Shown: one piece after another, positions 25,572-34,924 of the stretch
Position numbering within the stretch: position 1 is the first letter of the stretch
Layout: every line of letters starts with the position of its first letter
Source: CAWAND01 sp963727915
GTDB lineage: Bacteria > Chloroflexota > Anaerolineae > Anaerolineales > E44-bin32
Assembly: GCA_963727915.1 (NCBI GenBank)
Contig: CAVSID010000001.1
Location: 1,240,001 to 1,304,000, forward strand
Length of the DNA: 64,000 nt
Reading direction: 5' to 3'
Program-made: the position numbers and the translations under genes
The notes under the pieces: generated by a model
Databases searched by the model: none
Told to the model about the DNA's origin: nothing
Seen by the model: the letters and a program-made list of their open reading frames with translations, nothing else

Positions 25572-27940
25572 ATGGCCACACAGTATTTCGGCGAGCGAAT
25601 CCGAAGAAACGAAGACCCGCGGCTGCTCACGGGGAGCGCGCTCTTTGTCGACGATGTCCACCTGCCAGATATGGCCCATGCGGCCTTTCTACGTAGCCCT
25701 TATGCCCACGCGCGGATTGCGCAGCGTCGACACGTCGGCAGCGCTGGTGCGGCCGGGGGTGCTGGCCGTCTACACTGCCGATGATCTGGGGGACTACTTC
25801 CGGCACGGCCCACTCTTGGTCAGTCCGCCGCCCATCGAACGTCTCACCTTTCATGAGCGCACCCATCCGATCCTGGCGCGGGGAAAGGTTCGGCATCTTG
25901 GCGAGCCGATCGCCGTGGTGGTGGCGGAAAGCCGCTACCTGGCGGAGGACGCCCTGGCGGACATCCAGGTTGACTACGAGCCGCTGCCAGTGGCGGCCGA
26001 TATGGAGACGGCGTTGCAGGCCAATGCGCCAAGGATCTTCGATGATCTGGAAGACAACGTCTGCGCGCATGTGATACAGGAGAAGGGCGACTACGAAAGC
26101 GCCAAGCGTAGTGCCGATCTCGTTCTCAGCCGCAGGCTGATCTACGACCGGGGCACGGCGGCGGCCATGGAAAACCGCGGCATCGTGGCCCAGTGGGACC
26201 GCTTGAGCCGGCGCCTGACGGTGTGGGATACGACCCAGGCGCCGATCCCCATTCGTAACGGGCTGGCCGATATGCTGGGGCTATCCGAACACCAGGTTCG
26301 CGTTGTGGCGCCGTTCATTGGCGGCGGCTTTGGCCCCAAGATCATGATGTTCTACCCGGAGGAGATGCTTATCCCCTGGCTGAGCATCCAACTCGGACGG
26401 CCCGTGAAGTGGATCGAGGATCGGTCCGAGAACTTCGTGGCCACCACCCAGGAGCGCGGCCAGATTCACGACGTCGAGTTCGCCTTCCGCAAAGATGGGC
26501 GGGTGCTGGGCATCCACGACGTCTTTGTTCACGACGGCGGCGCCTATCAGCCCTACGGCCTGACGGTGCCCATCAACAGCCAGTGCACCCTGCTGGGTCC
26601 CTATGACATTGAGGCCTACTACAGCGAATTCACATCAGTCTTCACCAACCGACCCATCGTCACACCCTACCGCGGAGCGGGCCGCCAGCACGGGGTGTTC
26701 GTGATGGAGCGGATGCTGGACATCGCCGCCCGCCAGCTCGGGATCGATCGGACCGAAATTCGAAGGCGCAACTTCATCCCCAAGGATGCCTTTCCCTACG
26801 ACAACAAGATCATCTATCAGGACTTCGCCCCACTGGTCTACGACAGCGGCAACTACGAGCCGGTGCTCGACAAAGCCATGGAAATGATCGGGTACAAGGC
26901 CTTCATTGAGAAGGACCAGCCGGCGTTGAAGGCGGAAGGCAGGCACGTGGGTCTCGGCCTGGTGGCCTACGTCGAAGGAACCGGGATCGGCCCCTACGAG
27001 GGTGCCCGGGTCCAGGTGCAGTCCAGCGGCAAGGTGAGCGTCGTCACCGGGGTGGGGACCCAGGGCCAAGGGCATTTCACCAGTTTTGCCCAGATCGTGG
27101 CCGACCAGCTCGGCGTGGACGTGCGCGATGTGGAAGTAGTCACAGGGGACACAGACCAATTCCACTGGGGGAGCGGAACCTTTGCCAGCCGGGGCGCGGT
27201 TGTGGCCGGCAACGCCGTCAACGCGGCCGCCGAACGGGTACGCAAGAAGGCCCTGGCCATGGTCAGCGAAGAGCTTGAGGTCGCTGAGGAAGACCTCGAG
27301 ATTGTTGATGGCAGGGTGCAGGTGAAGGGCGTTCCAGCCCGTGGGATCAAGCTGACCGAACTCGCCGGAAAGGCCAATCCGCTGCGCGGAGCCGTCAAGC
27401 CCGGCACCGAGCCGGGGCTTGAAGTCGACGGACTATTTCGGGCCGTCCGGCGGGGCCACCGCCAGCGGCGTCCACGCCATGATCGTAGAAGTCGACCCCG
27501 AGACGATGCAGGTGAAGGTTCTCAAGTACGTGGTGGTGCATGACTGCGGCCGCGTGATCAACCCCTTGATCCTGGATGGCCAGGTGCAGGGCGGCGTGGC
27601 CCAAGGCCTGGGCAACGCCTTCTTCGAAGAGCTGGCTTTCGACGAGAATGGTCAGCTTCTGAACGCCACCTTCATGGACTATCTGCTCCCGACGGCTCTC
27701 GACGTGCCTTCGGTTGAGGTGGGGCATGAAGAGACGCCGTCACCGCTCAACCCGCTGGGGATCAAAGGAGCCGGTGAGGCCGGGGCGATCCCCGTTGGCC
27801 CGCTCTTTGCCCAGGCCGTTGAGGACGCTCTCTCCGATGTTCGGCTCGAAATCCGGGAGATCCCTCTCAGCCCATCACGCCTGTGGACCTTGGCCGAGGC
27901 GGCACAATCCGCCTCATCTCCGGGGGAAACTTCCGATTGA
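25572..27940 (+). CDS. molybdopterin-binding large subunit of xanthine dehydrogenase-family hydroxylase, frameshifted
   Basis: This is the catalytic subunit of about 788 residues. It starts MATQYFGERIRRNEDPRLLTG at 25572, shifts frame near 25715 into LVRPGVLAVYTADDLGDYF, and shifts again near 27430 into FGPSGGATASGVHAMIVEVD. Landmarks are VVAPFIGGGFGPK (Moco contact), TPYRGAGRQHGVFVMERMLD and IKGAGEAGAIP with the catalytic Glu. The active-site loop PYRGAGR lacks the Cys of form I CO dehydrogenase (AYRCSFR), so this is not a classical aerobic CODH in spite of its Cox-type helpers; it more likely hydroxylates an aromatic or N-heterocyclic substrate. It follows the cyclase gene by three bases. 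Confidence 0.92.
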
Positions 27941-28055
27941 AGCGGATGGCGGGGCCCAGCGCCCCGCCATCTGGCCCCAACAACCATCCTGTTCCTAGAT
28001 CCGCGCACAGCCAGGCCCTCTCCACGCCCAGGAGCCGTTGTTTGGACAGCAAACT

Positions 28056-28073
28056 TTGTGACGGATTTCACAA
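28056..28073. promoter_or_regulatory. Rex/CRP-type palindrome, site 3 (intergenic, upstream of DUF2877 gene)
   Basis: TTGTGACGGATTTCACAA, an exact TTGTGA-N6-TCACAA palindrome in the 190-base gap before the DUF2877 gene and about 56 bases ahead of its ATG. The rest of the gap shows no gene. Confidence 0.5.
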
Positions 28074-28129
28074 ACGGCCATCCACACTGGGACCAAAGGC
28101 AAACCGACGATGGGGGTAAACTCAGCCGC

Positions 28130-29062
28130 ATGCCGAGCTTGGCCAAGCCTCTGATCACGCGGGCGATCGTCGAGACGCCCGCCACCCGAAGTTGGAGGGC
28201 CAACGCCACTTCACCGAGTGTGATGCATGTCTTCGAAGGGGCGGCCAATCTGGTAGATGACAAGGCCGGTGTGCTCTCATTAGTGGCGCATCCGTTGGGC
28301 GCGGGCCCGTTTACGATGGTTCTGCAGCCCGAGCGGCCCCAGGATGGTCGAAGATTCCGGTTCAACGAGTGGGTGGAAAGTGATTCGCAAGTGCACGTCG
28401 AAGGGGAGCAGTTGTCGGTTGGCAGGCTCTTCGTGCTCTTGGGAAACTCGGAACTATGGGACCCGGTCCTGCCCTGGGCGGAACTTCGGGCGCATGTGGA
28501 TGAGTTTCTGGCCCGGCGTGAAAGGTTGCAGGAGCTGCTAGGACGGCTGCGCCCCCCGGAGGCTTTGCCCCTTTGCTTGCAGTCAACGTGGAGAGCGACA
28601 CGGACTCTGGTGATATGGTCCATGCCATGCTCGAAAGGGCCCGGGAACCGTCCAGAAGACTGGTGCAGGCCCTGGCGCTCGGCAATACCGAGGCTGCCGT
28701 CGCATCGTCGAGCCGATTGGCCGGCCTCGGCGGCGGGTTGACTCCCTCCGGGGATGACTTCATCATCGGCGCCATGTACGCCGTCCGCCTGTGCGGCGAG
28801 ACGGCTTGGGCGGGGGCGGTGTCCGCGAATACTTGCCGAGACCGCCGGCAGCAAAACGGCGCGCATATCACAGGCGTGGCTGGAGGCGGCCGCCCGCGGC
28901 GAGGCCAGCCTATCCTGGCATCGCCTATGCGAGGCTATCGTAGGGGACGACCCCTTCCGCGTTGAATCGACCGCCGCGGATCTGCTCGCCGTTGGACACA
29001 CCTCCGGCGCTGATGCACTGACTGGATTCTTGATGGCGTTGGACGCTTTCAATCCTGCCTGA
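28130..29062 (+). CDS. DUF2877 protein (YlbF/AllH-like), frameshifted
   Basis: This is a roughly 310-residue member of the DUF2877 family, in three frames. It begins MPSLAKPLITRAIVETP, shifts near 28560 into AVNVESDTDSGDMVHAML and near 28815 into ILAETAGSKTARISQAW. The family hallmark LGGGLTPSGDDFIIGAM and the later VGHTSGADALTGF are present. In E. coli YlbF (AllH) is a subunit of oxamate carbamoyltransferase with YlbE (AllG, DUF1116). The DUF1116 gene of this island is upstream, so the two probably work together. The 3' end overlaps the convergent TfoX-like gene by 14 bases. Confidence 0.82.
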
Positions 29063-29417
29063 AGTCCCATCGGCAGCCGCCGCTGCCTACTTGGGCGGCA
29101 GGCTCCGCGCGAAACTGGGTGCCTCTACGAACCCATGCAGCCAGCGCCTCATCCGAGGTCAGACCTTCTGGGGCGACGTATACCCAACCCTTCATGGGCC
29201 GCCCGGAGAAATCGAATGGCCGGACATGATCCTCTTCCAGGGCGCTCTCGAAACCCTGGGGGCCGACGCGCACTACCAATTCGTCCCCGATCACTCCCAC
29301 GGACATGTTGCCGGCAACCAGGAATGAAAGCCCACCAAAGGCCTGACGCTCGCTCACGCCCGGTTCATCCTGCAGAATCCGTCGAAGCCTGTCGGCGAGG
29401 CCTCCGTCATATGCCAT
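29049..29417 (-). CDS. TfoX N-terminal domain protein
   Basis: A 122-residue protein with the TfoX/Sxy N-terminal fold, seen in RQAFGGLSFLVAGNMSVGVIGDELVVRVG and RPMKGWVYV. Stand-alone TfoX-N proteins are common and mostly uncharacterised; the link to competence known from Sxy should not be assumed here. GGGAGGACACAC precedes the ATG. Confidence 0.85.
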   Translation of the reverse strand: MAYDGGLADRLRRILQDEPGVSERQAFGGLSFLVAGNMSVGVIGDELVVRVGPQGFESALEEDHVRPFDFSGRPMKGWVYVAPEGLTSDEALAAWVRRGTQFRAEPAAQVGSGGCRWDFRQD

Positions 29418-29456
29418 GTGTGTCCTCCCAAGGGTTTAGGGTCATGACCACCTGCC

Positions 29457-30091
29457 TCAAGCCTGGCCCAGTGCTTTGACCAGCCGCCGGGCGGCCTCCC
29501 TCACGACACCTCGCGGATGGTCGACCAACCCGACAGTCAGGCGATAGATCTCGCCTCGATGTTGCAGGAGTAGCCCGGCCACTCGGCCGAGCCCGGGCAG
29601 GGCATGCCCGGCATGGCGGCCCTCCAGAGGGAAAGACAACCCAGCAAAATCGGGTAGGTCCAGGCAGCGTCGGCCGGACTGTTTCCGGCGAGGCTGGCGA
29701 CGATGCCCACCGTGTCGTCCCGCACGATGATGCTCTTGTCGGTCCGAATGATGTCTTGCAGCAGCGCCTTCTTTGGCCCCAGTCTATCCGGCACACAGCC
29801 GGCGATTGCGGCCAGGGCATGGGCCGCTACCCAGCGGGCGCGGGTGAAGGGATGGTCGAGCAGGGAGATCAAGGCGTCGGCAAACGGAACCACATGCTCG
29901 GGCGCTTCGGCCGCTGTCTGGGTCATGACCTCGGCGCAGTCACCGGCCAGTCGCTCATCGTCCCCGACCAGGCCATCCGCAATCTGTGCCAGCAGTGTGG
30001 GATCAGCCAAGCAGGCCGGTGTCACGCTATGGTTGGCAGTGTTCGTGCGATCAGCGACAGCCGACGACAGCTGGCTGAGCATGGGCGGCAT
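29457..30091 (-). CDS. HEAT-repeat-like helical protein, frameshifted
   Basis: A roughly 210-residue alpha-helical repeat protein. Repeats are suggested by DERLAGDCAEVMTQTAAEAPE, HPFTRARWVAAHALAAIAG and HPRGVVREAARRLVKAL. The frame changes near 29635 (GCLSL to EGRHAGHALPGLGRVAG). Such proteins are usually scaffolds or DNA-alkylation-repair-like folds; no function can be assigned. AAGGAGA precedes the ATG at 30091. Confidence 0.65.
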
Positions 30092-30181
30092 ACCGGTCTC
30101 CTTGTCGCTGGTCGCATCTCACCGGCGGCTGCCATCATGATAGACGCTTGGCAGTCGTGGCTCAACCGGCGACCAATGGGC

Positions 30182-30212
30182 TTGACATTAACCTAACGTC
30201 ATACTCTATGAT
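30182..30212 (+). promoter_or_regulatory. MerR-type promoter with 19-bp spacer and overlapping operator
   Basis: TTGACA (30182-30187) and TATGAT (30207-30212) are 19 bases apart, the over-long spacer typical of MerR-activated promoters. The spacer carries the inverted repeat TGACATTA-ACC-TAACGTCA (30184-30202), a fitting operator for self-regulation. Confidence 0.85.
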
Positions 30213-30235
30213 GCAACAAGATGGAGGATACGACT

Positions 30236-30999
30236 ATGGTGCTCAGCGTCAAGGATCTGGCGAAGCTGGCCAATGTCAGCCGCCGAACCCTGCATTACTA
30301 CGATCAAATTGGTCTATTGGTCCTCGCCCGAAATGAGCACAACGGCTACCGAAGCTACGGGACGGAAGATGCCTTCCGGCTGCAGCAGATCCTGTTCTAT
30401 CGCGAGCTGGGGTTTGAGTTGGATCAGATCAAGGCGCTGCTGGACGATCCGGAATTTGACCGGGTGGCGGCCCTCGAGGCGCATCGGCGGGCGCTCGAGG
30501 TCCGAGCGACCAGGCTGACCGGCCTGATCCACACCATCGACAAGACGATCCGGCATTTGAAAGGACAGACAAACATGAGCATCGATGAGGCCTTTGAAGG
30601 TTTCAACTTTGAGCAGCAGGAAGCATGGGAGGCGGAGGCCGCGAGCGGTCTACGGTGGGGAAGAAGTAGGCGCTTCGGTGAAGTTGTGGAACAGCTACTC
30701 TGAGGTCAAGAAGCAGCAGGTGATGGAAGAGGGCAAGGCGATCTATGGGGACGTGCTCGATGCTATGGACCAGGGGCCGACCAGCCCCGAGGTGCAGGCC
30801 ATCATCGCCCGTTGGCATCAACACTTGCGCTACTTCTATGAGCCCTCAGTCGATCGGCTCAAAGGGACTGGGAGAGATGTACGCCGTTGACCCGGGCTTT
30901 GCAGCCATGTACCGCAAGATGCACCCCGATATGCCCGAGTTTCTGAGGGACGCCATACGGCACTACGCGCACGTTCTGGAACCTGGCTCGCCGGACTAG
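30236..30999 (+). CDS. MerR family transcriptional regulator with TipAS-like ligand domain, frameshifted
   Basis: The product starts with a MerR winged helix (SVKDLAKLANVSRRTLHYYDQIGLL, RSYGTEDAFRLQQILFYRELGF), a dimerising coiled coil (to TIDKTIRHLKGQ) and a TipAS antibiotic-recognition-like domain. Frame breaks lie near 30655 and 30870: the C-terminal part continues YSEVKKQQVMEEGKAIYGD and MYAVDPGFAAMYRKMHPDMPEFL. ATG 30236 is preferred because GGAGGA lies nine bases before it; ATG 30221 would need a leaderless message. TipA-like regulators bind thiopeptides or other drugs and activate their own promoter, matching the operator just upstream. Confidence 0.88.
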
Positions 31000-31030
31000 C
31001 CGTCCGGCAGTTTGAACGGCACCGCAAACC

Positions 31031-31056
31031 GAGAGCCCAGACATGGCTGGGCTCTC
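31031..31056 (+). terminator. hairpin terminator after the MerR gene
   Basis: GAGAGCCCAG and its perfect complement CTGGGCTCTC around a 6-nt loop. The T tract is poor (CGTCCTT). The rest of the 31000-31256 gap shows no gene I can support. Confidence 0.6.
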
Positions 31057-31256
31057 GTCCTTCCGAGGAACGATGGGCTTCACCCTGAAAGGTGATTTCG
31101 TCGCGCAGGAGCCCAATGGTAGGATGTCTGCGCCGGGCGGGCGCGTTGCGCGCCACCCGATGCATGTATCGGCGAATCTGCACGAGGAAGAGGGCAGAAT
31201 TGAAAGCAGCGCGTGAAAGTGGAGGAGGTGGGGCCCAGAAGGCGTGGCGGAGCGAG

Positions 31257-32186
31257 ATGCGGTTGGTGGGGCCCGGGGGCGAGGCGATCGACCTGTGGCG
31301 GACACTCACGTCCCATGGCCTCACGGAGTTGCCTCCGATGGCAATTGATGAGCAACGCCGAAGGATGCAGGTGACTCTGCCGGTTGAAAGCGGCCCGCCG
31401 CGCATCGTCCACATCTCGGCTGGACGGCCGGGCAACCTACGGCTGACTGTGACCGGCGGCGTCCCGGACGGGGCCGTTCGGGCGGGCCTGCGCTCGACGA
31501 TCAGGCGCATGCTTCGTCTGGATGTCGACCTGAGCGCCTTCTACGAGCGGGTGGCAGACGACCCCGATCTGTCCTGGGTGAGCCGTGGCGCCGGCCGATT
31601 GGTGCGCAGCCCCACCGTGTTCGAGGACGTCATCAAAACCATTTGCACCACCAATTGCGCCTGGTCGGCTACCAAGCGAATGATCGCTGCCCTGTGCGAG
31701 CACCTGGGGGAGCCAGCGGCGGGGGCGCCCGTGGACGGCCCGGCAGGGCGTGCCTTCCCCACCCCGCAGGCCATGGCCCGAGCCGACGACTCCTTCTACC
31801 GAGACATTGCCCGGGCCGGCTATCGTGGCCCCTACATGAAGGCCGTGGCTCAAAGCGTGGCCGCGGGCGAGGTGGATCTAGAGCGGTTGGGAGAGGCGAG
31901 TCCCGGGGACCTTTCTGACGACGATATCGCCGAACACCTACTGGCACTACCGGGTGTCGGTCCCTACGCCGCTGCCCACATCATGCTCGTCCTCGGGCGA
32001 ACATCGAGGTTGATCCTCGACTCGTGGACCCGGCCAAAGTATGCGCAGTTGATCGGAAAGAAGAAGGTCAGCGACAAGACGATCGAAAGACGCTTCCGGA
32101 AGTACGGCCGCTATCGGGGGCTGGCATTTTGGATGTTCCTGACCCGTGATTGGGTCGAAGACGAGCCGTCCGTCGCTAGTCGCTAA
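31257..32186 (+). CDS. HhH-GPD family DNA glycosylase-like protein (OGG1/AlkA type)
   Basis: A 309-residue protein whose C-terminal half has the helix-hairpin-helix LLALPGVGPYAAAHIMLVLGR followed by the catalytic Asp region RLILDSWTRP. FEDVIKTICTTNCAWSATKRM matches the interface helix of the OGG1/AlkA group. The N-terminal half is a beta-rich domain. It likely removes oxidised or alkylated bases. The start at ATG 31257 is tentative; no strong Shine-Dalgarno is close. The 3' end overlaps the next convergent gene by 11 bases. Confidence 0.8.
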   Translation: MRLVGPGGEAIDLWRTLTSHGLTELPPMAIDEQRRRMQVTLPVESGPPRIVHISAGRPGNLRLTVTGGVPDGAVRAGLRSTIRRMLRLDVDLSAFYERVADDPDLSWVSRGAGRLVRSPTVFEDVIKTICTTNCAWSATKRMIAALCEHLGEPAAGAPVDGPAGRAFPTPQAMARADDSFYRDIARAGYRGPYMKAVAQSVAAGEVDLERLGEASPGDLSDDDIAEHLLALPGVGPYAAAHIMLVLGRTSRLILDSWTRPKYAQLIGKKKVSDKTIERRFRKYGRYRGLAFWMFLTRDWVEDEPSVASR

Positions 32187-32788
32187 TGAGCATCTTGAAC
32201 GCCAGGTGCCGTCCTCTTTGTTGTGCGAGGACAAACCACAAACGGGTCAGACCATCGAGGACGTCGATCTTGTCGAGGCCACCGATCGCTACGGGCCGCA
32301 GACCGACATCTTTGATCAGTTCTTCGACCACTTCCCGGGCTTGCCGGGAATCATCTCCGCAGTAGAACATGTCAGCCCGCGTTCCGTCGAAGACCGGTTG
32401 GGCGAAGTTTTCCCAACCCAGGCTGTTGAAGGCGCGGAAGAGTTTGACGCCGGGCGCACCTGCGACGATCGCCTGCAGGGCGTGCATTTTGGTGGCGCGG
32501 ACGTCGTTGGTGGCGTCGATCACGATCTTGCCATCCATGGCCTGGCCGTGTTGACGGATGATTCCAGTCACCGCCGCGCCAGGAACTGCCAGGACGATCG
32601 CTTCCCCCCGCTCCGTCGCTGACCCCACGGAATCAAAACTGATCTGCCCCTGATCGCGATCCAACCCCGTGGCAGTGTGCTTGGCCTCCGGGTCGCGAAC
32701 ACCGAAGACGACCTCGTGCCCGGCACTGGCCCACTTCTGCCCCAATGTTCCCCCTATGCGCCCCGCGCCCAGGATGGCGAGTTCTCAT
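32176..32788 (-). CDS. NADPH-dependent F420 reductase-like oxidoreductase, frameshifted at the start
   Basis: A roughly 203-residue Rossmann protein similar to the F420-dependent NADP reductase family. The nucleotide loop ILGAGRIGGTLGQKW is restored by removing one extra A after ATGAGA; then VVFGVRDPEA, IVLAVPGAAV, VIDATNDV and the F420-family block FRAFNSLGWENF follow. ATG 32788 has GGGAGGG upstream. It may reduce F420 or another quinone-like cofactor with NADPH; stand-alone members of this family also use other substrates. A Rex-like palindrome lies about 70 bases upstream of the start, which would suit redox control. Confidence 0.82.
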
Positions 32789-32854
32789 GTTGACCCTCCC
32801 GGGCTACTGTCGGAACAACGGTTGACATTGATGGTGGCGGATGCCGCGGCCTGC

Positions 32855-32872
32855 TTGTGAGGACTTTCACAA
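32855..32872. promoter_or_regulatory. Rex/CRP-type palindrome, site 4 (upstream of the F420 reductase-like gene)
   Basis: TTGTGAGGACTTTCACAA lies 67 bases before the start of the minus-strand reductase gene, a normal position for a repressor site. Confidence 0.55.
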
Positions 32873-32920
32873 ACGGGCCGCGGACCGAGGCGCCCTAGAA
32901 GAATTGGAGCTGATCTCCTG

Positions 32921-33073
32921 CTACGCCGCCGGGTGGCTGCGCCAAAGGTAAACGCTCATGCCGATCAAGAAGACCACCGCCAACCCGGCGGATATTCTTG
33001 GGTCCAAGAGCGCTGAGAACAGGACCAGCAGGGCGGCGACGGTGCTGAGGGTGGCTTCTGTGTTCCGATTCAT
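32921..33073 (-). CDS. small two-helix membrane protein
   Basis: A 50-residue protein, MNRNTEATLSTVAALLVLF..., with two hydrophobic segments around LDPRIS and a basic end (LWRSHPAA). GAGG precedes the ATG. Function unknown; likely a real small membrane protein, but only moderately supported. Confidence 0.5.
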   Translation of the reverse strand: MNRNTEATLSTVAALLVLFSALLDPRISAGLAVVFLIGMSVYLWRSHPAA

Positions 33074-33412
33074 GGTCTGACCTCGCGGGCTCACATCTGG
33101 GTGCGACGTGATATCCGCCGATGAAGAGTGACGACTCAGCGTACAAACTCTAGCTCGCCTTGGGGCGGCCGTCGAGTGTTCTTTGTCACGGCCCAAGGCG
33201 GGGGTTGTCCCTCGGATTTGACAGACTGCAACACAGTCCTTATGATGGGTTGACTGGTGGGAGATCGTCCTGGCCGCTTTTCTTTTTCGCAGAAACCTAC
33301 ATCGCCACATTTCCACCTCCGCCCGCTTAGCGCGTTGGGTTCCGCCTCGATTCTGATCGAAGTGTGGGGGCCCGTTACCCTGTTACGCGCGCCGCGCAAT
33401 AGGAGGCATCAT
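33074..33412. other. intergenic region upstream of the repeat protein gene
   Basis: No gene is supported here. It holds the promoter at 33220-33248 and a leader of about 155 nt before the repeat-protein start. The open frames across it are low-complexity shadows. Confidence 0.5.
33220..33248 (+). promoter_or_regulatory. sigma70-type promoter with inverted repeat in the spacer
   Basis: TTGACA (33220-33225), 17 bases, TATGAT (33243-33248). The spacer contains GACTG-CAACA-CAGTC (33226-33240), placed where a repressor or activator could act. Confidence 0.7.
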
Positions 33413-34900
33413 ATGGGCAAGCGAGTGTTGGTCGGCGTAGCCCTTGCGCTGGCAGCTGCCATTCTGGCTTTCTCGAGCTGGATCGGCGTCTCCCGGGGCA
33501 CCGCCCAGACACTTGGCGAGGCTGGGTTGCCTCAGGCAGGCGTCCCGACGGCCACGCCCAAGCCGCAACACCGTGACAAGCCCGATCCGACGGACACCCG
33601 CCCTCCGCCGCCCACGTTGACCTTCACGCCCACCGACACGCCCACATTGACGCCTTCGCTCACGCCAAGTCCCACCGACACGGCTACCCCCACCGACACC
33701 CCAACCGCTACTCTGACGCAGACTCCGACTCGCAGCGTGCCCGGCCCGGCCGGATCCACCGGTGAAGGCGCCGGCGGTGATGGCGCCGGCGGTGACGGCT
33801 CCGCGGCCAGTGGTCCGGCCCTCCGCACGCTGATGCTCGTGGGCGGTGGCTCGCTGCTGTTGGGCCTGCTCGGCGCGCTGGCCGTGATCCTGGCCCTTCT
33901 GCCATGGCTCCGGCGGAGGCGCAAGGCGACCGCGCCGGCAGGCGCCGGCGAATCGGTCGCCGGCCGCCCCCCATGGGAGGATATGGCCGACCCGAGCCCG
34001 GGTGGCGAGGGATCAGGCCCCGGGTCCACCGGTGCTCCGGCGATTAAGTGGACAAGGGAACAGGGAGACCAGGCCGAGAAGTGGCGCCCTGAGGGTGGCG
34101 AGCAAGCGCAGAAATGGGGTCCTGAGGCTGATCAGCCAGGGCTCAAGTGGCAGCCAGAGGCCAGCGACCAAGCTCTGAAATGGCGCCCCGAAGATGGCGA
34201 GCCGGCCGAAAAGTTCTTCCCATCCGCCGAAGGCGATCCCGCGTACAAGGTTATGCCGGATGCCGGTGATCTGGCGATGAAGAACTCGCCGGCGGGAGAG
34301 GAAGAGGGGTCTTCCTTCACCGGGGACCTGGCCAAGAAAGGCTTCAATCCCCAACCGGAGCCCCCGGGACACGGAGAGGCAGGGCACGACGTCTCGCAAG
34401 CTTCAGAGGGCAGTGAATTCACCGGGGACCTGGCGGAGAAGGGCTTCAATCCTCAACCGGAGCCTCCGGGACACGGAGAGGCCGGACACGACGCCTCGCA
34501 AGCTTCAGAGGGCAGTGAATTGACCGGGGACCTGGCGCAGAAGGGGTTCAACCCTCAGCCGGAGCCTCCGGGACACGGAGAGGCGGGGCACGACGTCTCG
34601 CAAGCTTCAGAGGGCAGTGAATTGACCGGGGACCTGGCGCAGAAGGGGTTCAACCCTCAGCCGGAGCCTCCGGGACACGGAGAGGCCGGACACGACGTCT
34701 CGCAAGCTTCAGAGGGCAGTGAATTGACCGGGGACCTGGCGCAGAAGGGGTTCAACCCTCAGCCGGAGCCTCCGGGACACGGAGAGGCCGGACACGACGT
34801 CTCGCAAGCTTCAGAGGGCAGTGAATTGACCGGGGACCTGGCGCAGAAGGGGTTCAACCCTCAGCCGGAGCCTCCGGCACATGGAGAGGCCGGGCACTAG
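33413..34900 (+). CDS. membrane protein with Thr/Pro-rich stalk and two families of tandem peptide repeats
   Basis: A 495-residue protein. It begins with a signal/anchor segment (GVALALAAAILAFSSWIG), then a Thr/Pro-rich stalk of TPTDTPT type (residues about 45-110), a Gly-rich stretch and a second membrane helix (LMLVGGGSLLLGLLGALAVILALLPWLRRRRK, about 140-170) with a basic stop-transfer end. Next come about eight 11-residue units of form AxKWxPExxDQ, then six 34-residue units each with KGFNPQPEPPGHGEAGH. By the positive-inside rule the repeats should face the cytoplasm, opposite the stalk. ATG 33413 follows AGGAGG. The frame stops at TAG 34898-34900 but the 11-residue repeat resumes in frame just after it. 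Function unknown. Confidence 0.75.
   Translation: MGKRVLVGVALALAAAILAFSSWIGVSRGTAQTLGEAGLPQAGVPTATPKPQHRDKPDPTDTRPPPPTLTFTPTDTPTLTPSLTPSPTDTATPTDTPTATLTQTPTRSVPGPAGSTGEGAGGDGAGGDGSAASGPALRTLMLVGGGSLLLGLLGALAVILALLPWLRRRRKATAPAGAGESVAGRPPWEDMADPSPGGEGSGPGSTGAPAIKWTREQGDQAEKWRPEGGEQAQKWGPEADQPGLKWQPEASDQALKWRPEDGEPAEKFFPSAEGDPAYKVMPDAGDLAMKNSPAGEEEGSSFTGDLAKKGFNPQPEPPGHGEAGHDVSQASEGSEFTGDLAEKGFNPQPEPPGHGEAGHDASQASEGSELTGDLAQKGFNPQPEPPGHGEAGHDVSQASEGSELTGDLAQKGFNPQPEPPGHGEAGHDVSQASEGSELTGDLAQKGFNPQPEPPGHGEAGHDVSQASEGSELTGDLAQKGFNPQPEPPAHGEAGH
34319..34900 (+). repeat. 102-bp tandem repeat, five full copies and one partial
   Basis: Units begin at 34319, 34421, 34523, 34625, 34727 and 34829 (partial). 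Copies 3 to 6 are almost identical at DNA level, so expansion is recent. Each codes TGDLAxKGFNPQPEPPG and a His/Glu-rich tail. Copy number may be miscounted in the assembly. Confidence 0.95.
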
Positions 34901-34924
34901 GTCTCACCCTCCTCGGAGGTTGAT

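Noticed and set aside
15429..27940. Aerobic carbon monoxide dehydrogenase operon
   Set aside because: CoxG, CoxD, CoxE and the three subunits invite this label, but the Mo subunit has PYRGAGR where form I CODH has the Cys-bearing AYRCSFR loop, and the neighbours are amide- and ureide-type enzymes.
2003..34900. Pyrrolysine or amber recoding to explain the two in-frame TAG codons
   Set aside because: TAG ends several clearly complete genes here (6319, 6588, 15870, 25566), the proteins are not methylamine methyltransferases, and one of the two has a plausible restart site.
33413..34900. Multi-core RiPP precursor from the NPQPEPP repeats
   Set aside because: There is no maturation enzyme, protease site or transporter nearby, and the repeats are part of a large TM protein.
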